Assembly (NCBI RefSeq): GCF_020099395.1
Contig: NZ_CP083590.1
Coordinates: 5,704,001 to 5,768,000 of the forward strand
DNA from: Streptomyces mobaraensis
GTDB taxonomy: Bacteria; Actinomycetota; Actinomycetes; Streptomycetales; Streptomycetaceae
DNA length: 64,000 nucleotides
Direction of reading: 5' to 3'
The position numbers were made by a program, and so were the translations under genes. Positions 36,194 to 49,765 of the stretch are shown here, in pieces (the first letter of the stretch is position 1; every line of letters begins with the position of its first letter). The notes below the pieces were generated by a model. It did no database searches. It was given only the letters and a program-made list of their open reading frames with translations, and was not told the origin of the DNA.

Positions 36194-36344
36194 TGGAGAC
36201 GACGGCGAGGAGCGCGGGAGCGGCCGGCGGGCGCGTGACCCCGGCCCGGGCGCCGCACCCCGCGAGGATCAGGGAAAGAGCACAGGGAGAGCCGGACGGA
36301 CGGGGTCGCGACCACGGCCCCGCCGGCAGAACGGGGGACACCAC

Positions 36345-37289
36345 ATGCAGCACGGCATGAACGCACACGATCGGGACGGAGCAAAGGTGAGTACGGGCAC
36401 GACGGCGGACACGACCGGCGAGGCGGCGGGCATCCCCGAGCTGGTCATCATCTCGGGCATGTCGGGGGCGGGCCGCAGCACCGCCGCCAAGTGCCTGGAG
36501 GACCTCGGCTGGTTCGTCGTCGACAACCTGCCGCCCGCCCTCATCCCCACCATGGTCGACCTCGGCGCCCGCTCCCAGGGCAACGTGGCGCGGATCGCCG
36601 TGGTCGTCGACGTCCGCGGCCGGCGGTTCTTCGACAACCTTCGCGAGTCCCTCGCGGACCTCGCCGCCAAGAAGGTCAAGCGCCGGGTGATCTTCCTGGA
36701 GGCGTCCGACGACGCCCTGGTCCGCCGCTTCGAGTCGGTCCGCCGTCCGCATCCCCTCCAGGGCTCCGGCCGCATCGTCGACGGCATCGCCGCCGAGCGC
36801 GACCTGCTCCGCGAGCTGCGCGGCGACGCCGACCTGGTCATCGACACCTCCAGCCTCAACGTCCACGAGCTGCGCGCCAAGATGGACGCCCAGTTCGCCG
36901 GCGAAGAGGAGCCCGAGCTCCGCGCCACCGTCATGTCCTTCGGCTACAAGTACGGCCTGCCCGTCGACGCCGACCTGGTGGTGGACTGCCGCTTCCTGCC
37001 CAACCCGCACTGGGTCCCCGAGCTGCGCCCCTTCACCGGCCTCAACGAGGAGGTCTCGGGCTACGTCTTCAACCAGCCCGGTGCCAAGGAGTTCCTCGAC
37101 CGCTACACCGAGCTGCTCCAGCTCATCGCGGCCGGCTACCGCCGCGAGGGCAAGCGGTACGTGACGATCGCCGTGGGCTGCACGGGCGGCAAGCACCGCT
37201 CGGTGGCCATGTCCGAGAAGCTCGCCCACCGCCTCGTCTCGGAGGGTGTCGAGACCGTCGTCGTTCACCGGGACATGGGGCGCGAGTGA
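36345..37289 (+). CDS. rapZ: RapZ/YvcJ-family nucleotide-binding protein
   Basis: The 314-residue P-loop protein has Walker A GMSGAGRST (38-46) and the family signatures GWFVVDNLPPALIPTM and VGCTGGKHRSVAMSEKLA. In E. coli RapZ targets the small RNA GlmZ to RNase E to tune glucosamine-6-phosphate synthesis. Actinobacterial members have no known small-RNA partner. ATG 36345 has GGGGGA 6 nt upstream. ATG 36357 is an alternative. It is first in the conserved rapZ-yvcK-whiA operon, with GTGA overlap to yvcK, linking central carbon or cell-wall control to sporulation. Confidence 0.95.
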   Translation: MQHGMNAHDRDGAKVSTGTTADTTGEAAGIPELVIISGMSGAGRSTAAKCLEDLGWFVVDNLPPALIPTMVDLGARSQGNVARIAVVVDVRGRRFFDNLRESLADLAAKKVKRRVIFLEASDDALVRRFESVRRPHPLQGSGRIVDGIAAERDLLRELRGDADLVIDTSSLNVHELRAKMDAQFAGEEEPELRATVMSFGYKYGLPVDADLVVDCRFLPNPHWVPELRPFTGLNEEVSGYVFNQPGAKEFLDRYTELLQLIAAGYRREGKRYVTIAVGCTGGKHRSVAMSEKLAHRLVSEGVETVVVHRDMGRE

Positions 37290-38335
37290 CCGGCCGCGGT
37301 TTCCGGATGCGCCGCGCCCGCCGGGTCGTCCCCGGCGGTCCGCGCGGCGCCGAGCGGCGCCTCCAGCGCCGCACCCAGCCCAAGGTCGTCGCCCTCGGCG
37401 GCGGCCGCGGGCTGTCCGCCTCGCTCGCCGCGCTGCGCCGGATCACCGGCGACCTGACGGCCGTGGTCACCGTCGCCGACGACGGCGGCTCCAGCGGCCG
37501 GCTGCGCGACGAGCTCGGCGTGCTGCCCCCGGGCGACCTGCGCAAGGCCCTCGCCGCGCTGTGCGGCGACGACGACTGGGGGCGCACCTGGTCGCGCGTC
37601 GTCCAGCACCGCTTCGCCAGCGAGGGCGACCTGCACGGCCACGCCGTCGGCAACCTGCTGATCGTCGCCCTCTGGGAGCAGCTCGGCGACCACGTCCAGG
37701 CCCTCGACCTGGTCGGCAAGCTGCTCGGCGCGCACGGCCGGGTGCTGCCCATGTCCGCCGTCCCGCTGGAGCTCCAGGCGCTGGTCCGCGGCCACGACCC
37801 CCGCGAGCCGGACGCCGTCACCACGGTCCGCGGCCAGGCCACCGTGGCCCTCACCCCGGGCGAGGTGCACTCCGTGCACGTGGTTCCGGAGGACCCGCCC
37901 GCCGTGCCCGAGGCCGTGGAGGCGGTGCTGGACGCCGACTGGGTGGTGCTCGGCCCGGGCTCCTGGTTCTCCTCGGTGATCCCGCATCTGCTGGTCCCCG
38001 AGCTGCTGACCGCCCTGCAGGAGACCAAGGCCCGCCGGGTGCTCTCGCTGAACCTCGCCCCCCAGCCCGGCGAAACCGAGGGCTTCTCCCCGCAGCGTCA
38101 TTTGGAGGTTTTGGCCCGACACGCCCCTAAACTCGCCCTGGACGTGGTGCTGGCCGACGAGGCCGCCGTGCCCGACCGGGACAGCCTCCGGGACGCCGCC
38201 AAGCGGCTCGGCGGCACGGTCGAGCTGGCGCCGGTCGCCGCCCAGGGGAGTTCCGCTACGCACGATCCGGAACTGCTGGCCGCCGCGTACGACCGTATTT
38301 TTCGGATGCATGGAAGGATCGGCCCATGGCGATGA
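37286..38335 (+). CDS. yvcK: YvcK/GlmR-family protein (CofD-like)
   Basis: The 349-residue protein has a CofD-like fold. [59 protein letters not shown] carries the GGGxG loop at 38-42 and the [10 protein letters not shown] motif. In Bacillus YvcK/GlmR binds UDP-GlcNAc and stimulates GlmS. In mycobacteria its homologue CuvA is linked to cell-wall growth. The start is GTG 37286, overlapping the rapZ stop as GTGA, which adds a basic 30-residue N-terminus. The stop overlaps whiA by 10 nt, so all three products are likely made from one coupled message. Confidence 0.93.
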   Translation: MTGRGFRMRRARRVVPGGPRGAERRLQRRTQPKVVALGGGRGLSASLAALRRITGDLTAVVTVADDGGSSGRLRDELGVLPPGDLRKALAALCGDDDWGRTWSRVVQHRFASEGDLHGHAVGNLLIVALWEQLGDHVQALDLVGKLLGAHGRVLPMSAVPLELQALVRGHDPREPDAVTTVRGQATVALTPGEVHSVHVVPEDPPAVPEAVEAVLDADWVVLGPGSWFSSVIPHLLVPELLTALQETKARRVLSLNLAPQPGETEGFSPQRHLEVLARHAPKLALDVVLADEAAVPDRDSLRDAAKRLGGTVELAPVAAQGSSATHDPELLAAAYDRIFRMHGRIGPWR

Positions 38336-39345
38336 CGGCAGCGGTGAAGGACGAGATCTCCCGGCTCCCCGTCACCCGGACCTGCTGCCGGAAGGCGGAG
38401 GTCTCGGCGATCCTCCGCTTCGCCGGCGGCCTGCACCTGGTCAGCGGGCGCATCGTGATCGAGGCGGAGCTGGACACGGGCATCGCGGCCCGGCGGCTGC
38501 GCAAGGACATCCTGGAGATCTTCGGCCACGCCTCCGACCTGGTCGTCATGGCCCCCGGCGGACTGCGCCGCGGCAGCAGGTACGTGGTGCGGGTGGTGGC
38601 GGGCGGTGACCAGCTGGCCCGCCAGACCGGCCTGGTCGACGGCCGCGGCCGGCCGATCCGCGGCCTGCCCCCGCAGGTCGTCTCCGGCGCCACCTGCGAC
38701 GCGGAGGCCGCCTGGCGCGGCGCCTTCCTGGCCCACGGCTCGCTGACCGAGCCCGGCCGCTCCTCCTCCCTGGAGGTCACCTGCCCCGGCCCGGAGGCGG
38801 CGCTCGCCCTGGTCGGCGCCGCCCGCCGGCTCCAGATCGCGGCCAAGGCCCGCGAGGTGCGCAACGTCGACCGGGTGGTCGTCCGCGACGGTGACGCCAT
38901 CGGCGCGCTGCTCACCCGGCTCGGCGCCCATGAGTCGGTGCTCGCCTGGGAGGAGCGCCGGATGCGCCGCGAGGTGCGGGCCACCGCCAACCGGCTGGCC
39001 AACTTCGACGACGCCAACCTGCGCCGCTCCGCCCGGGCCGCCGTCGCCGCCGGGGCCCGGGTCCAGCGGGCCCTGGAGATCCTCGGCGAGGAGGTCCCCG
39101 AGCACCTCGCCGCCGCCGGCCGGCTGCGCATGGAGCACAAGCAGGCGTCCCTGGAGGAGCTGGGCGCCCTCGCCGACCCGCCGCTCACCAAGGACGCCGT
39201 GGCCGGCCGGATCCGCCGGCTGCTCGCGATGGCCGACAAGCGCGCCCAGGACCTCGGCATCCCCGGCACCGAGTCCAACCTGACCGAACTGGCCGATCTG
39301 CCGGAGGATCTGGTGGACGGCATGGTCAAGGGCATGGCCGGCTGA
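38326..39345 (+). CDS. whiA: Sporulation transcriptional regulator WhiA
   Basis: WhiA (339 residues) controls sporulation-specific septation together with WhiB in streptomycetes. It is almost residue-for-residue the S. coelicolor protein as I remember it ([39 protein letters not shown]). Residues 1-220 form the degenerate LAGLIDADG homing-endonuclease-like domain. Residues about 235-325 are the DNA-binding helix-turn-helix domain ([41 protein letters not shown]). ATG 38326 lies inside the end of yvcK, so it is translationally coupled. Its presence strongly supports a sporulating actinomycete. Confidence 0.98.
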   Translation: MAMTAAVKDEISRLPVTRTCCRKAEVSAILRFAGGLHLVSGRIVIEAELDTGIAARRLRKDILEIFGHASDLVVMAPGGLRRGSRYVVRVVAGGDQLARQTGLVDGRGRPIRGLPPQVVSGATCDAEAAWRGAFLAHGSLTEPGRSSSLEVTCPGPEAALALVGAARRLQIAAKAREVRNVDRVVVRDGDAIGALLTRLGAHESVLAWEERRMRREVRATANRLANFDDANLRRSARAAVAAGARVQRALEILGEEVPEHLAAAGRLRMEHKQASLEELGALADPPLTKDAVAGRIRRLLAMADKRAQDLGIPGTESNLTELADLPEDLVDGMVKGMAG

Positions 39346-39718
39346 CACCGGCCGTGAGGATGCCTGGCGGGCGGCCCAGGGACGATGCCGACAGCACCGG
39401 CCGGCCCGACGGATCCGGCCGCCGCCCGGCGGCCCGGCCGCTCTCGCGGACCCCGCGGAGGCCTCCCGCTCCGCCACCCGGGTCCGCGCGGCCGGCCCGG
39501 CGCGCCTTGGCACGATCGGCCCCACTGGTCGCGCCGCGGCCCCTTCGATCCGGCCGCTCCGGTCGGTTCCGGCCGACTTCACCGCGGGAGCCCCGGCGGG
39601 GCGGCCGCCCCGCCGGGCAGGACACCCCCATCCCCTCCCAGGCCCTATTGACATGCTCATGGGCCCTCGGAAGCCTGTCGTCCGGCATGGACGGGACAGA
39701 CAACGGCAAGGGGGGTTC
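39346..39718. other. Gene-free region upstream of the M14 carboxypeptidase
   Basis: The 373 bp hold no convincing gene. A TTGACA hexamer at 39648-39653 may be the -35 of the carboxypeptidase promoter, but no good -10 is visible at 17-18 bp. The rest is Pro/Gly/Arg-coding-like GC-rich DNA with many CCGG and GGCC steps and no clear hairpin. Confidence 0.5.
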
Positions 39719-43890
<4,172 letters not shown>

Positions 43891-43931
43891 TCCCGGCCTG
43901 ACGGCTACGCCCACCGGCACAGCGATGCAGC

Positions 43932-43977
43932 GGACGGGGCTCGAACGGCGCGACGGCGCGCCGTCCGGGCCCCGTCC
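43932..43977 (+). terminator. Two-tier hairpin between gap and pgk
   Basis: The outer stem is GGACGGGGC (43932-43940) with GCCCCGTCC (43969-43977). The inner stem is ACGGCGCG (43945-43952) with CGCGCCGT (43957-43964). It may end or attenuate the gap message so that gap exceeds pgk, or stabilise the gap 3' end. Confidence 0.65.
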
Positions 43978-44010
43978 CATGACCCTTACGGACGTCACCG
44001 GAGTCACGGC

Positions 44011-45222
44011 ATGAAGACGATCGACGAACTCGTTCAGAGCGGCGTCGAGGGCAAGCGGATCTTCGTCCGCGCCGACCTCAACGTGCCCCTGGAGGGCACC
44101 TCCATCACGGACGACGGCCGCATCCGCGCCGTCGCACCGACGATCGCCAAGCTCGCCGAGGCGGGCGCCAAGGTGATCGTCGCCTCCCACCTGGGACGTC
44201 CGAAGGGCGCCCCGGACCCCGCGTTCTCACTGGCCCCCGTCGCCGTGCGGCTCGGTGAGATCCTGGGCAAGGACGTCTCGTTCGCCACCGACACGGTCGG
44301 GGACAGCGCGAAGGCCACCGTCGCCGCTCTCGGCGACGGCGAGGTCACGCTGCTGGAGAACCTCCGTTTCAACGCGGGCGAGACCAGCAAGGACGACGCC
44401 GAGCGCGGCGCGTTCGCCGACGCCCTCGCGTCGCTCGCCGACCTCTACGTCGGCGACGGCTTCGGCGCCGTGCACCGCAAGCACGCCTCGGTCTTCGACC
44501 TCCCGGCGCGCCTGCCGCACGCCGCGGGCGACCTGATCGCCACCGAGGTCGGCGTCCTGAAGAAGCTGACCGAGGACGTCAAGCGGCCGTACGTCGTGAT
44601 CCTCGGCGGCGCCAAGGTCTCCGACAAGCTCGGCGTCATCGACCACCTGCTGGAGAAGGCCGACCGCATCCTCGTGGGCGGCGGCATGGCGTACACCTTC
44701 CTCAAGGCCAAGGGCCACGAGGTCGGCATCTCGCTGCTCCAGGAGGACCAGATCCCGGCCTGCCTGGAGTACCTGGCCCGGGCCGAGAAGCGCGGCGTGG
44801 AGTTCGTCCTCCCGGTGGACGTCCTGGTCTCCGCCGACTTCCCGGACCTCAAGGGCAAGACCCCGGCCAACCCGGACCTCGTCGCCTCGGACGCCATCCC
44901 GGCGGACAAGGAGGGCCTGGACATCGGCCCGAAGACCCGGGAGCTGTACGCCTCGAAGCTCGCCGACGCCGGCACCGTCTTCTGGAACGGTCCGATGGGC
45001 GTCTTCGAGCACCCCGACTACGCGAACGGCACCAAGGCCGTCGCGCAGGGCCTGCTGGACTCGCCGGGCTTCACCGTCGTCGGCGGGGGCGACTCGGCCG
45101 CGGCCGTGCGCATCCTGGGCTTCGACGAGAACGCTTTCGGCCACATCTCGACCGGCGGCGGCGCCAGCCTCGAATACCTCGAGGGCAAGACGCTCCCCGG
45201 CCTCGCCGCACTGGAGGACTGA
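44011..45222 (+). CDS. pgk: Phosphoglycerate kinase
   Basis: The 403-residue monomeric kinase makes ATP from 1,3-bisphosphoglycerate. It starts MKTIDELVQSGVEGKRIFVRADLNVPLEG with the substrate motif RADLNVP and continues with VASHLGRPKG. The nucleotide-binding domain contains VILGGAKVSDKLGVI and the C-terminal GGGDSAAAVRILG and STGGGASLEYLEGKTLPG. It ends 6 nt upstream of the tpiA start, so tpiA is probably coupled. Length and motifs are standard. Confidence 0.98.
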   Translation: MKTIDELVQSGVEGKRIFVRADLNVPLEGTSITDDGRIRAVAPTIAKLAEAGAKVIVASHLGRPKGAPDPAFSLAPVAVRLGEILGKDVSFATDTVGDSAKATVAALGDGEVTLLENLRFNAGETSKDDAERGAFADALASLADLYVGDGFGAVHRKHASVFDLPARLPHAAGDLIATEVGVLKKLTEDVKRPYVVILGGAKVSDKLGVIDHLLEKADRILVGGGMAYTFLKAKGHEVGISLLQEDQIPACLEYLARAEKRGVEFVLPVDVLVSADFPDLKGKTPANPDLVASDAIPADKEGLDIGPKTRELYASKLADAGTVFWNGPMGVFEHPDYANGTKAVAQGLLDSPGFTVVGGGDSAAAVRILGFDENAFGHISTGGGASLEYLEGKTLPGLAALED

Positions 45223-45228
45223 CAGATC

Positions 45229-46005
45229 GTGAGTGCACGTACCCCGCTGATGGCGGGCAACTGGAAGATGAACCTCAACCACCTCGAGGCCATCGCCCAC
45301 GTCCAGAAGCTCGCCTTCGCCCTCGCGGACAAGGACTTCGAGGCCGTCGAGGTCGCCGTCCTGCCGCCGTTCACCGACCTGCGCTCCGTGCAGACGCTGG
45401 TCGACGGCGACAAGCTCAAGATCAAGTACGGCGCGCAGGACATCTCCGCGCACGACTCGGGCGCGTACACCGGGGAGATCTCCGGCCCGATGCTCGCCAA
45501 GCTGAAGTGCTCCTACGTGGCCGTCGGCCACTCCGAGCGCCGCCAGTACCACGGCGAGTCGGACGAGCTCTGCAACGCCAAGGTCAAGGCCGCCTTCAAG
45601 AACGGCATCACCCCGATCCTCTGCGTCGGCGAGGGCCTGGACGTCCGCAAGGCGGGCAACCAGGTCGCGTACACCCTCGCGCAGCTCGACGGCGGCCTGA
45701 AGGACGTGCCGGCCGAGCAGGCGGAGAACATCGTCATCGCCTACGAGCCCGTCTGGGCCATCGGCACCGGCGAGGTCGCCACGCCCGAGGACGCGCAGGA
45801 GGTCTGCGGTGCCATCCGCGGCCGTCTCGCCGAGCTCTACTCGCAGGAGCTGGCCGACAAGGTCCGGATCCAGTACGGCGGCTCGGTGAAGTCCGGCAAC
45901 GTCGCCGCGATCATGGCGCAGCCCGACGTGGACGGCGCCCTGGTCGGCGGTGCCGCGCTGGACGCCGACGAGTTCGTCAAGATCGTTCGCTTCCGCGACC
46001 AGTAG
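45229..46005 (+). CDS. tpiA: Triosephosphate isomerase
   Basis: The 258-residue TIM-barrel enzyme interconverts dihydroxyacetone phosphate and glyceraldehyde 3-phosphate. It has the N-terminal Lys of AGNWKMN, catalytic His101 in VAVGHSERR, catalytic Glu173 in [11 protein letters not shown] (flexible loop 6), and the phosphate-binding [10 protein letters not shown] and [17 protein letters not shown] 45229 lies 6 nt after the pgk stop. A stacked hairpin follows the gene. Confidence 0.98.
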   Translation: MSARTPLMAGNWKMNLNHLEAIAHVQKLAFALADKDFEAVEVAVLPPFTDLRSVQTLVDGDKLKIKYGAQDISAHDSGAYTGEISGPMLAKLKCSYVAVGHSERRQYHGESDELCNAKVKAAFKNGITPILCVGEGLDVRKAGNQVAYTLAQLDGGLKDVPAEQAENIVIAYEPVWAIGTGEVATPEDAQEVCGAIRGRLAELYSQELADKVRIQYGGSVKSGNVAAIMAQPDVDGALVGGAALDADEFVKIVRFRDQ

Positions 46006-46040
46006 CGGTATCCCGACGGGCCCCGCCCGTCGTACCCTGT

Positions 46041-46078
46041 CGGGGCCGGGACCGGCGCAAACGCGCCGCCCGGCCCCG
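46041..46078 (+). terminator. Hairpin between tpiA and secG
   Basis: CGGGGCCGGG (46041-46050) pairs with CCCGGCCCCG (46069-46078), and the inner GGCGC pairs with GCGCC around AAAC. A smaller hairpin, GACGGGC-N3-GCCCGTC, lies just upstream at about 46015-46032. Confidence 0.7.
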
Positions 46079-46131
46079 CAGCGTCATCGTCCAGTGTCCG
46101 TCCGTGACAGTCCGAGAGAGTTGGTCCAGCC

Positions 46132-46368
46132 GTGGTCATGGGGTTCTCGATCGCCCTCATCGTCTTCAGCCTGCTGATGATGATGCTGGTGCTCATGCAC
46201 AAGGGGAAGGGCGGCGGCCTGTCCGACATGTTCGGCGGCGGCATGCAGTCCTCCGTCGGCGGGTCCTCGGTCGCCGAGCGCAACCTCGACCGCATCACCA
46301 TCGTCGTGGGCCTGCTGTGGTTCGCCTGCATCGTGGTGCTCGGGCTGCTGATGAAGTTCAAGAGCTGA
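46132..46368 (+). CDS. secG: Preprotein translocase subunit SecG
   Basis: SecG is a small (78-residue) subunit of the SecYEG channel with two membrane helices: MGFSIALIVFSLLMMMLVLMHKG and TIVVGLLWFACIVVLGLLMKF. Between them is the conserved cytoplasmic loop GKGGGLSDMFGGGMQSSVGGSSVAERNLDR. GTG 46132 and ATG 46138 are both possible starts, with GAGAG near 46114. The ATG would give 76 residues. Association with the glycolytic operon is a usual bacterial arrangement. Confidence 0.96.
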   Translation: MVMGFSIALIVFSLLMMMLVLMHKGKGGGLSDMFGGGMQSSVGGSSVAERNLDRITIVVGLLWFACIVVLGLLMKFKS

Positions 46369-46434
46369 CGCTCCGTCGCACCCTCGGCCTATGATGGTGA
46401 CCGCGTCTTCACGGCCGGTCGGTAACTCCTGCCG

Positions 46435-46463
46435 CTGGACGCGCGTTGGGCCTTACGTAGACT
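46435..46463 (+). promoter_or_regulatory. Candidate promoter of the RbpA-family gene
   Basis: CTGGAC (46435-46440), a 17-bp spacer, TAGACT (46458-46463). The predicted leader carries a perfect 8-bp hairpin, GCGGAGCG (46475-46482) with CGCTCCGC (46491-46498), before the ribosome site. No sigma-R (GGAAT-N18-GTT) promoter was seen. Confidence 0.5.
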
Positions 46464-46525
46464 GGGCGCCCGCGGCGGAGCGGACTGTCACGCTCCGCGG
46501 CACCATCACGCAGGGAGTTACGACC

Positions 46526-46861
46526 GTGGCAAGTGGCAACGCGATCCGAGGAAGCCGGGTCGGGGCGGGGCCGATGGGGGAGGCGGAGCGCGGCGAATCG
46601 GCACCGCGGCTGCGCATCTCCTTCTGGTGCTCCAACGGGCATGAGACACAGCCCAGCTTCGCCAGCGACGCGCAGGTGCCGGACACCTGGGACTGCCCGC
46701 GCTGCGGCTTCCCGGCCGGCCAGGACCGGGACAACCCCCCGGACCCGCCGCGCACCGAGCCCTACAAGACGCACCTCGCGTACGTCAGGGAACGGCGCAG
46801 CGACGCGGACGGCGAGGCGATCCTCGCCGAGGCGCTGGCGAAGCTGCGCGGGGAGATCTGA
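46526..46861 (+). CDS. RNA polymerase-binding RbpA-family protein (RbpB-type paralogue)
   Basis: The 111-residue actinobacterial protein has an RbpA-like zinc core. FWCSNGHETQPSFASDAQVPDTWDCPRCGFPAG supplies Cys, His and the CxxC pair. The N-terminal tail is RGSRVGAGPMGEAERGESAPR, and the C-terminal sigma-interaction-like helix is YKTHLAYVRERRSDADGEAILAEALAKLRGEI. RbpA binds RNA polymerase and stabilises open complexes with principal sigma factors. From memory, S. coelicolor RbpA differs (it begins MSERALRGTRL), so this gene between secG and pgi is more likely the paralogue RbpB. GTG 46526 has CAGGGAG at 46511-46517. A 16-bp hairpin ends the gene. Confidence 0.85.
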   Translation: MASGNAIRGSRVGAGPMGEAERGESAPRLRISFWCSNGHETQPSFASDAQVPDTWDCPRCGFPAGQDRDNPPDPPRTEPYKTHLAYVRERRSDADGEAILAEALAKLRGEI

Positions 46862-46896
46862 GGACCGCCCGCGGCGCATGAGCCGTATGAAGAGGA

Positions 46897-46942
46897 CGAC
46901 CGGCCCGGCCGGGAGGCATCCGCCTTCCGGCCGGGCCGGTCG
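46897..46942 (+). terminator. Terminator of the RbpA-family gene
   Basis: CGACCGGCCCGGCCGG (46897-46912) and CCGGCCGGGCCGGTCG (46927-46942) form a perfect 16-bp stem with a 14-nt loop. Confidence 0.85.
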
Positions 46943-47071
46943 CGTTCTCCGGGTGAACCGTTTCGTCCCCTCCGTTTCGTCCCCCCGGCGGGTGATGCCG
47001 CGCGACGGAATGGATGTTCCATCAACTAGGTTGGTGGGAGGCGAGAGAGCTACGAGAAGAACGAAGGACTG

Positions 47072-48733
47072 ATGTCCGGAATGAACGCTGAAGCCCGTCA
47101 CAGGCTCGACCGCACGCCCGAGTGGAACGCGCTGGCCAAGCACCGGGAAGAGCTCGGGGAGGTGCACCTGCGCGAGCTGTTCGCGGACGACCCGCGGCGG
47201 GCCGAGAGGTACGCGCTGACCGTCGGCGACCTCTACGTCGACTACTCCAAGCACCTGGTCACCGACGACACCCTGCGGCTGCTGCGCGAGCTCGCGAAGG
47301 CGACGGGCGTGGCGGAGCTGCGGGACGCGATGTTCCGGGGCGAGAAGATCAATACGACCGAGGGCCGCGCGGTGCTGCACACCGCCCTGCGCGCGCCGGA
47401 GTCGGCCGTCGTCGAGGTGGACGGGGAGAACGTCGTCCCCGCCGTGCACGCGGTGCTGCGCAAGATGCGGGACTTCGCCGGCCGGATCCGCTCCGGGGAG
47501 TGGAAGGGCCACACCGGCAAGCGCATCCGCAACGTCGTCAACATCGGTATCGGCGGATCCGACCTCGGTCCGGCGATGGCCTACGAGGTGCTGCGGCCCT
47601 ACGCCGACCGCGACCTGACGCTCCGTTTCGTCTCCAACGTGGACGGCGCGGACCTGCACGAGGCCGTGCGCGACCTGGACCCGGCCGAGACGCTGTTCAT
47701 CGTGGCGTCCAAGACCTTCACCACCATCGAGACCGTCACCAACGCCACCTCCGCGCGGGAGTGGCTGCTGGCGGGTCTCGGGGCCGGTGAGGACGCCGTG
47801 GCCAAGCACTTCGTGGCGCTGTCCACCAACGCCGAGAAGGTCGCCGACTTCGGCATCGACACCGCCAACATGTTCGAGTTCTGGGACTGGGTCGGCGGCC
47901 GCTACTCGTACGACTCGGCCATCGGGCTCTCCCTGATGATCGCCATCGGCCCGGACCGCTTCCAGGAGATGCTGGACGGCTTCCACCTCGTCGACGAGCA
48001 CTTCCGCACCGCGGCGCCCGAGGAGAACGTGCCGCTGCTGCTGGGCCTGCTGGGCATCTGGTACGGCAACTTCCACGACGCGCAGTCGCACGCGGTGCTG
48101 CCCTACAGCCACTACCTGTCGAAGTTCACGGCCTACCTGCAGCAGCTGGACATGGAGTCCAACGGCAAGTCCGTGGACCGGGAGGGGCGGCGTGTCGCGT
48201 GGCAGACCGGGCCGGTGGTGTGGGGGACCCCCGGCACCAACGGGCAGCACGCGTACTACCAGTTGATCCATCAGGGGACCAAGCTCATCCCCGCCGACCT
48301 GATCGGGTTCGCCCGGCCTGTGGACGAGCTGTCGCCTGCTCTTGCAGCGCAGCACGATCTGCTGATGGCCAACCTGTTCGCCCAGGGGCAGGCGCTCGCC
48401 TTCGGTAAGACGGCGGAGGAGGTGGCGGCGGAGGGGGTTCCGGCGGAGCTCGTGCCGCACAAGACGTTCCGGGGGAACCGGCCTACGACGACGATTCTCG
48501 CTGACGCTCTGACGCCGTCCGTGCTGGGGCAGTTGATCGCGCTGTATGAGCACAAGGTGTTCGTTCAGGGGGCGATCTGGGACATCGACTCGTTCGACCA
48601 GTGGGGGGTCGAGTTGGGGAAGGTGCTCGCGAAGCGGGTTGAGCCTGCTCTGAGTGAGGGGGCTGAGGTGGAGGGGCTCGACGCGTCCACCGCCGCGCTC
48701 GTCGCCCGGTACCGGGCGGTTCGGGGGCGCTGA
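47072..48733 (+). CDS. pgi: Glucose-6-phosphate isomerase
   Basis: The 553-residue enzyme interconverts glucose 6-phosphate and fructose 6-phosphate. It has [20 protein letters not shown] (sugar-phosphate binding), [32 protein letters not shown] (PGI signature region), [28 protein letters not shown] and the C-terminal catalytic-Lys region [21 protein letters not shown] 47072 has GAAGGA upstream. The last 400 bp use noticeably more T-rich and G-ending codons than the first 1,200 bp. That could mark recombination or relaxed bias near the inverted-repeat element that follows. It converges on the pentose-phosphate operon. Confidence 0.97.
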   Translation: MSGMNAEARHRLDRTPEWNALAKHREELGEVHLRELFADDPRRAERYALTVGDLYVDYSKHLVTDDTLRLLRELAKATGVAELRDAMFRGEKINTTEGRAVLHTALRAPESAVVEVDGENVVPAVHAVLRKMRDFAGRIRSGEWKGHTGKRIRNVVNIGIGGSDLGPAMAYEVLRPYADRDLTLRFVSNVDGADLHEAVRDLDPAETLFIVASKTFTTIETVTNATSAREWLLAGLGAGEDAVAKHFVALSTNAEKVADFGIDTANMFEFWDWVGGRYSYDSAIGLSLMIAIGPDRFQEMLDGFHLVDEHFRTAAPEENVPLLLGLLGIWYGNFHDAQSHAVLPYSHYLSKFTAYLQQLDMESNGKSVDREGRRVAWQTGPVVWGTPGTNGQHAYYQLIHQGTKLIPADLIGFARPVDELSPALAAQHDLLMANLFAQGQALAFGKTAEEVAAEGVPAELVPHKTFRGNRPTTTILADALTPSVLGQLIALYEHKVFVQGAIWDIDSFDQWGVELGKVLAKRVEPALSEGAEVEGLDASTAALVARYRAVRGR

Positions 48734-48751
48734 GGGTGCGCTGATGCGTTG

Positions 48752-48975
48752 GGGGTGCCCCGGTCCCGCCCTTTCACCGTTTCCTGGGGCTGACGTCCCA
48801 GACCCCGAAACCGCGCTCCGCGCGGTTGTCCTCAAACTCCCCCAGAGGGGGTGCCCCCAGACGGGCTGACAAGTCAGCCCGTCCGGCGTTTGAGGACAGC
48901 GCCCGCAGGGCGCTTCAGGGGGTGCGGGGGCTCGCCCCCGCAAGAAACGGTGAGAGGGCGGGACCGGGGCACCCC
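48752..48975. repeat. 224-bp nested palindromic element between pgi and pgl
   Basis: Outer arms of 32 bp (48752-48783 and 48944-48975) match inversely at 31 of 32 positions. Inside, TGTCCTCAAAC (48826-48836) faces GTTTGAGGACA (48888-48898). At the centre GACGGGCTGAC (48860-48870) faces GTCAGCCCGTC (48873-48883) perfectly. GCGGGGG-CTCG-CCCCCGC (48924-48941) is a further hairpin. The central GTCAGCCCGTCCGGCGTTTG-type sequence is, from memory, a dispersed streptomycete intergenic repeat. It can also act as a bidirectional terminator for the two convergent operons. Confidence 0.85.
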
Positions 48976-48982
48976 ACGCCCG

Positions 48983-49765
48983 TCAGGGCGAAGCCGGCGG
49001 GTACAGCCCCCGCGGCAGCTGAGAAGCCGCCGGCTGGTCGAGCAGCCACAGCGTGCGGCTGCGACCGTACGCCCCGGCGGCCGGGGCCTGGACCTCGCCC
49101 GCCCCGCTCAGCGCCAGCGCCACCGCGTTGGCCTTGTCCTCGCCCGCCGCCAGCAGCCACACCTCCCGCGCCGCACGGATCGCCGGCAGCGTGAGGGAGA
49201 TGCGGGTCGGCGGGGGCTTGGGGGCGCCGTGGACGCCGATGACCGTGCGGTCGGACTCCCGGACGCCGGGCAGCTCGGGGAAGAGCGACGCGACGTGGGT
49301 GTCCGGGCCGACGCCCAGCAGGAGGACGTCGAAGGAGGGCACGGGGCCGTGGTCCTCCGGGCGGGCCGCGGCGGCCAGTTCGGCGGCGTACGCCTCGGCC
49401 GCCGCGTCGGCGTCGTCGTACCGGCCGTCGGCCGCGGGCATGGCGTGCACGCGAGCCGGGTCCAGGTCGACGGCGTCCAGCAGGGCGTCGCGGGCCTGGG
49501 TGACGTTGCGCTCGGCGTCGCCGTCGGGCAGGTAGCGCTCGTCGCCCCACCACAGGTCGAGGCGCGACCAGTCGACCGCGTCCCGGGCGGGCGAGGCGGC
49601 GAGGGCCGCGAGCAGCCCGTTGCCGTTGCGCCCGCCCGTGAGGACGACGGAGGCCGTGCCGCGCGCGGCCTGGGCGTCCACGATCTTCGTGATCAGCCGG
49701 GCCGCGGCGGCCCGCGCCATCAGGTCCTTGTCCCGGTGGACGACGATCTGCGGCGCGGTGCTCAC
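48983..49765 (-). CDS. pgl: 6-phosphogluconolactonase
   Basis: The 260-residue enzyme hydrolyses 6-phosphogluconolactone, the second oxidative pentose-phosphate step. Family motifs are SVVLTGGRNGNGLLAALA, LDLWWGDERYLPDGDAERNVTQARDALL and the active-site stretch LLLGVGPDTHVASLFPELPGV. The start GTG at 49765 overlaps the opcA stop as GTGA, so it is translationally coupled. It is last in the tkt-tal-zwf-opcA-pgl operon, and its stop lies 8 bp from the inverted-repeat element. Confidence 0.95.
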   Translation of the reverse strand: MSTAPQIVVHRDKDLMARAAAARLITKIVDAQAARGTASVVLTGGRNGNGLLAALAASPARDAVDWSRLDLWWGDERYLPDGDAERNVTQARDALLDAVDLDPARVHAMPAADGRYDDADAAAEAYAAELAAAARPEDHGPVPSFDVLLLGVGPDTHVASLFPELPGVRESDRTVIGVHGAPKPPPTRISLTLPAIRAAREVWLLAAGEDKANAVALALSGAGEVQAPAAGAYGRSRTLWLLDQPAASQLPRGLYPPASP

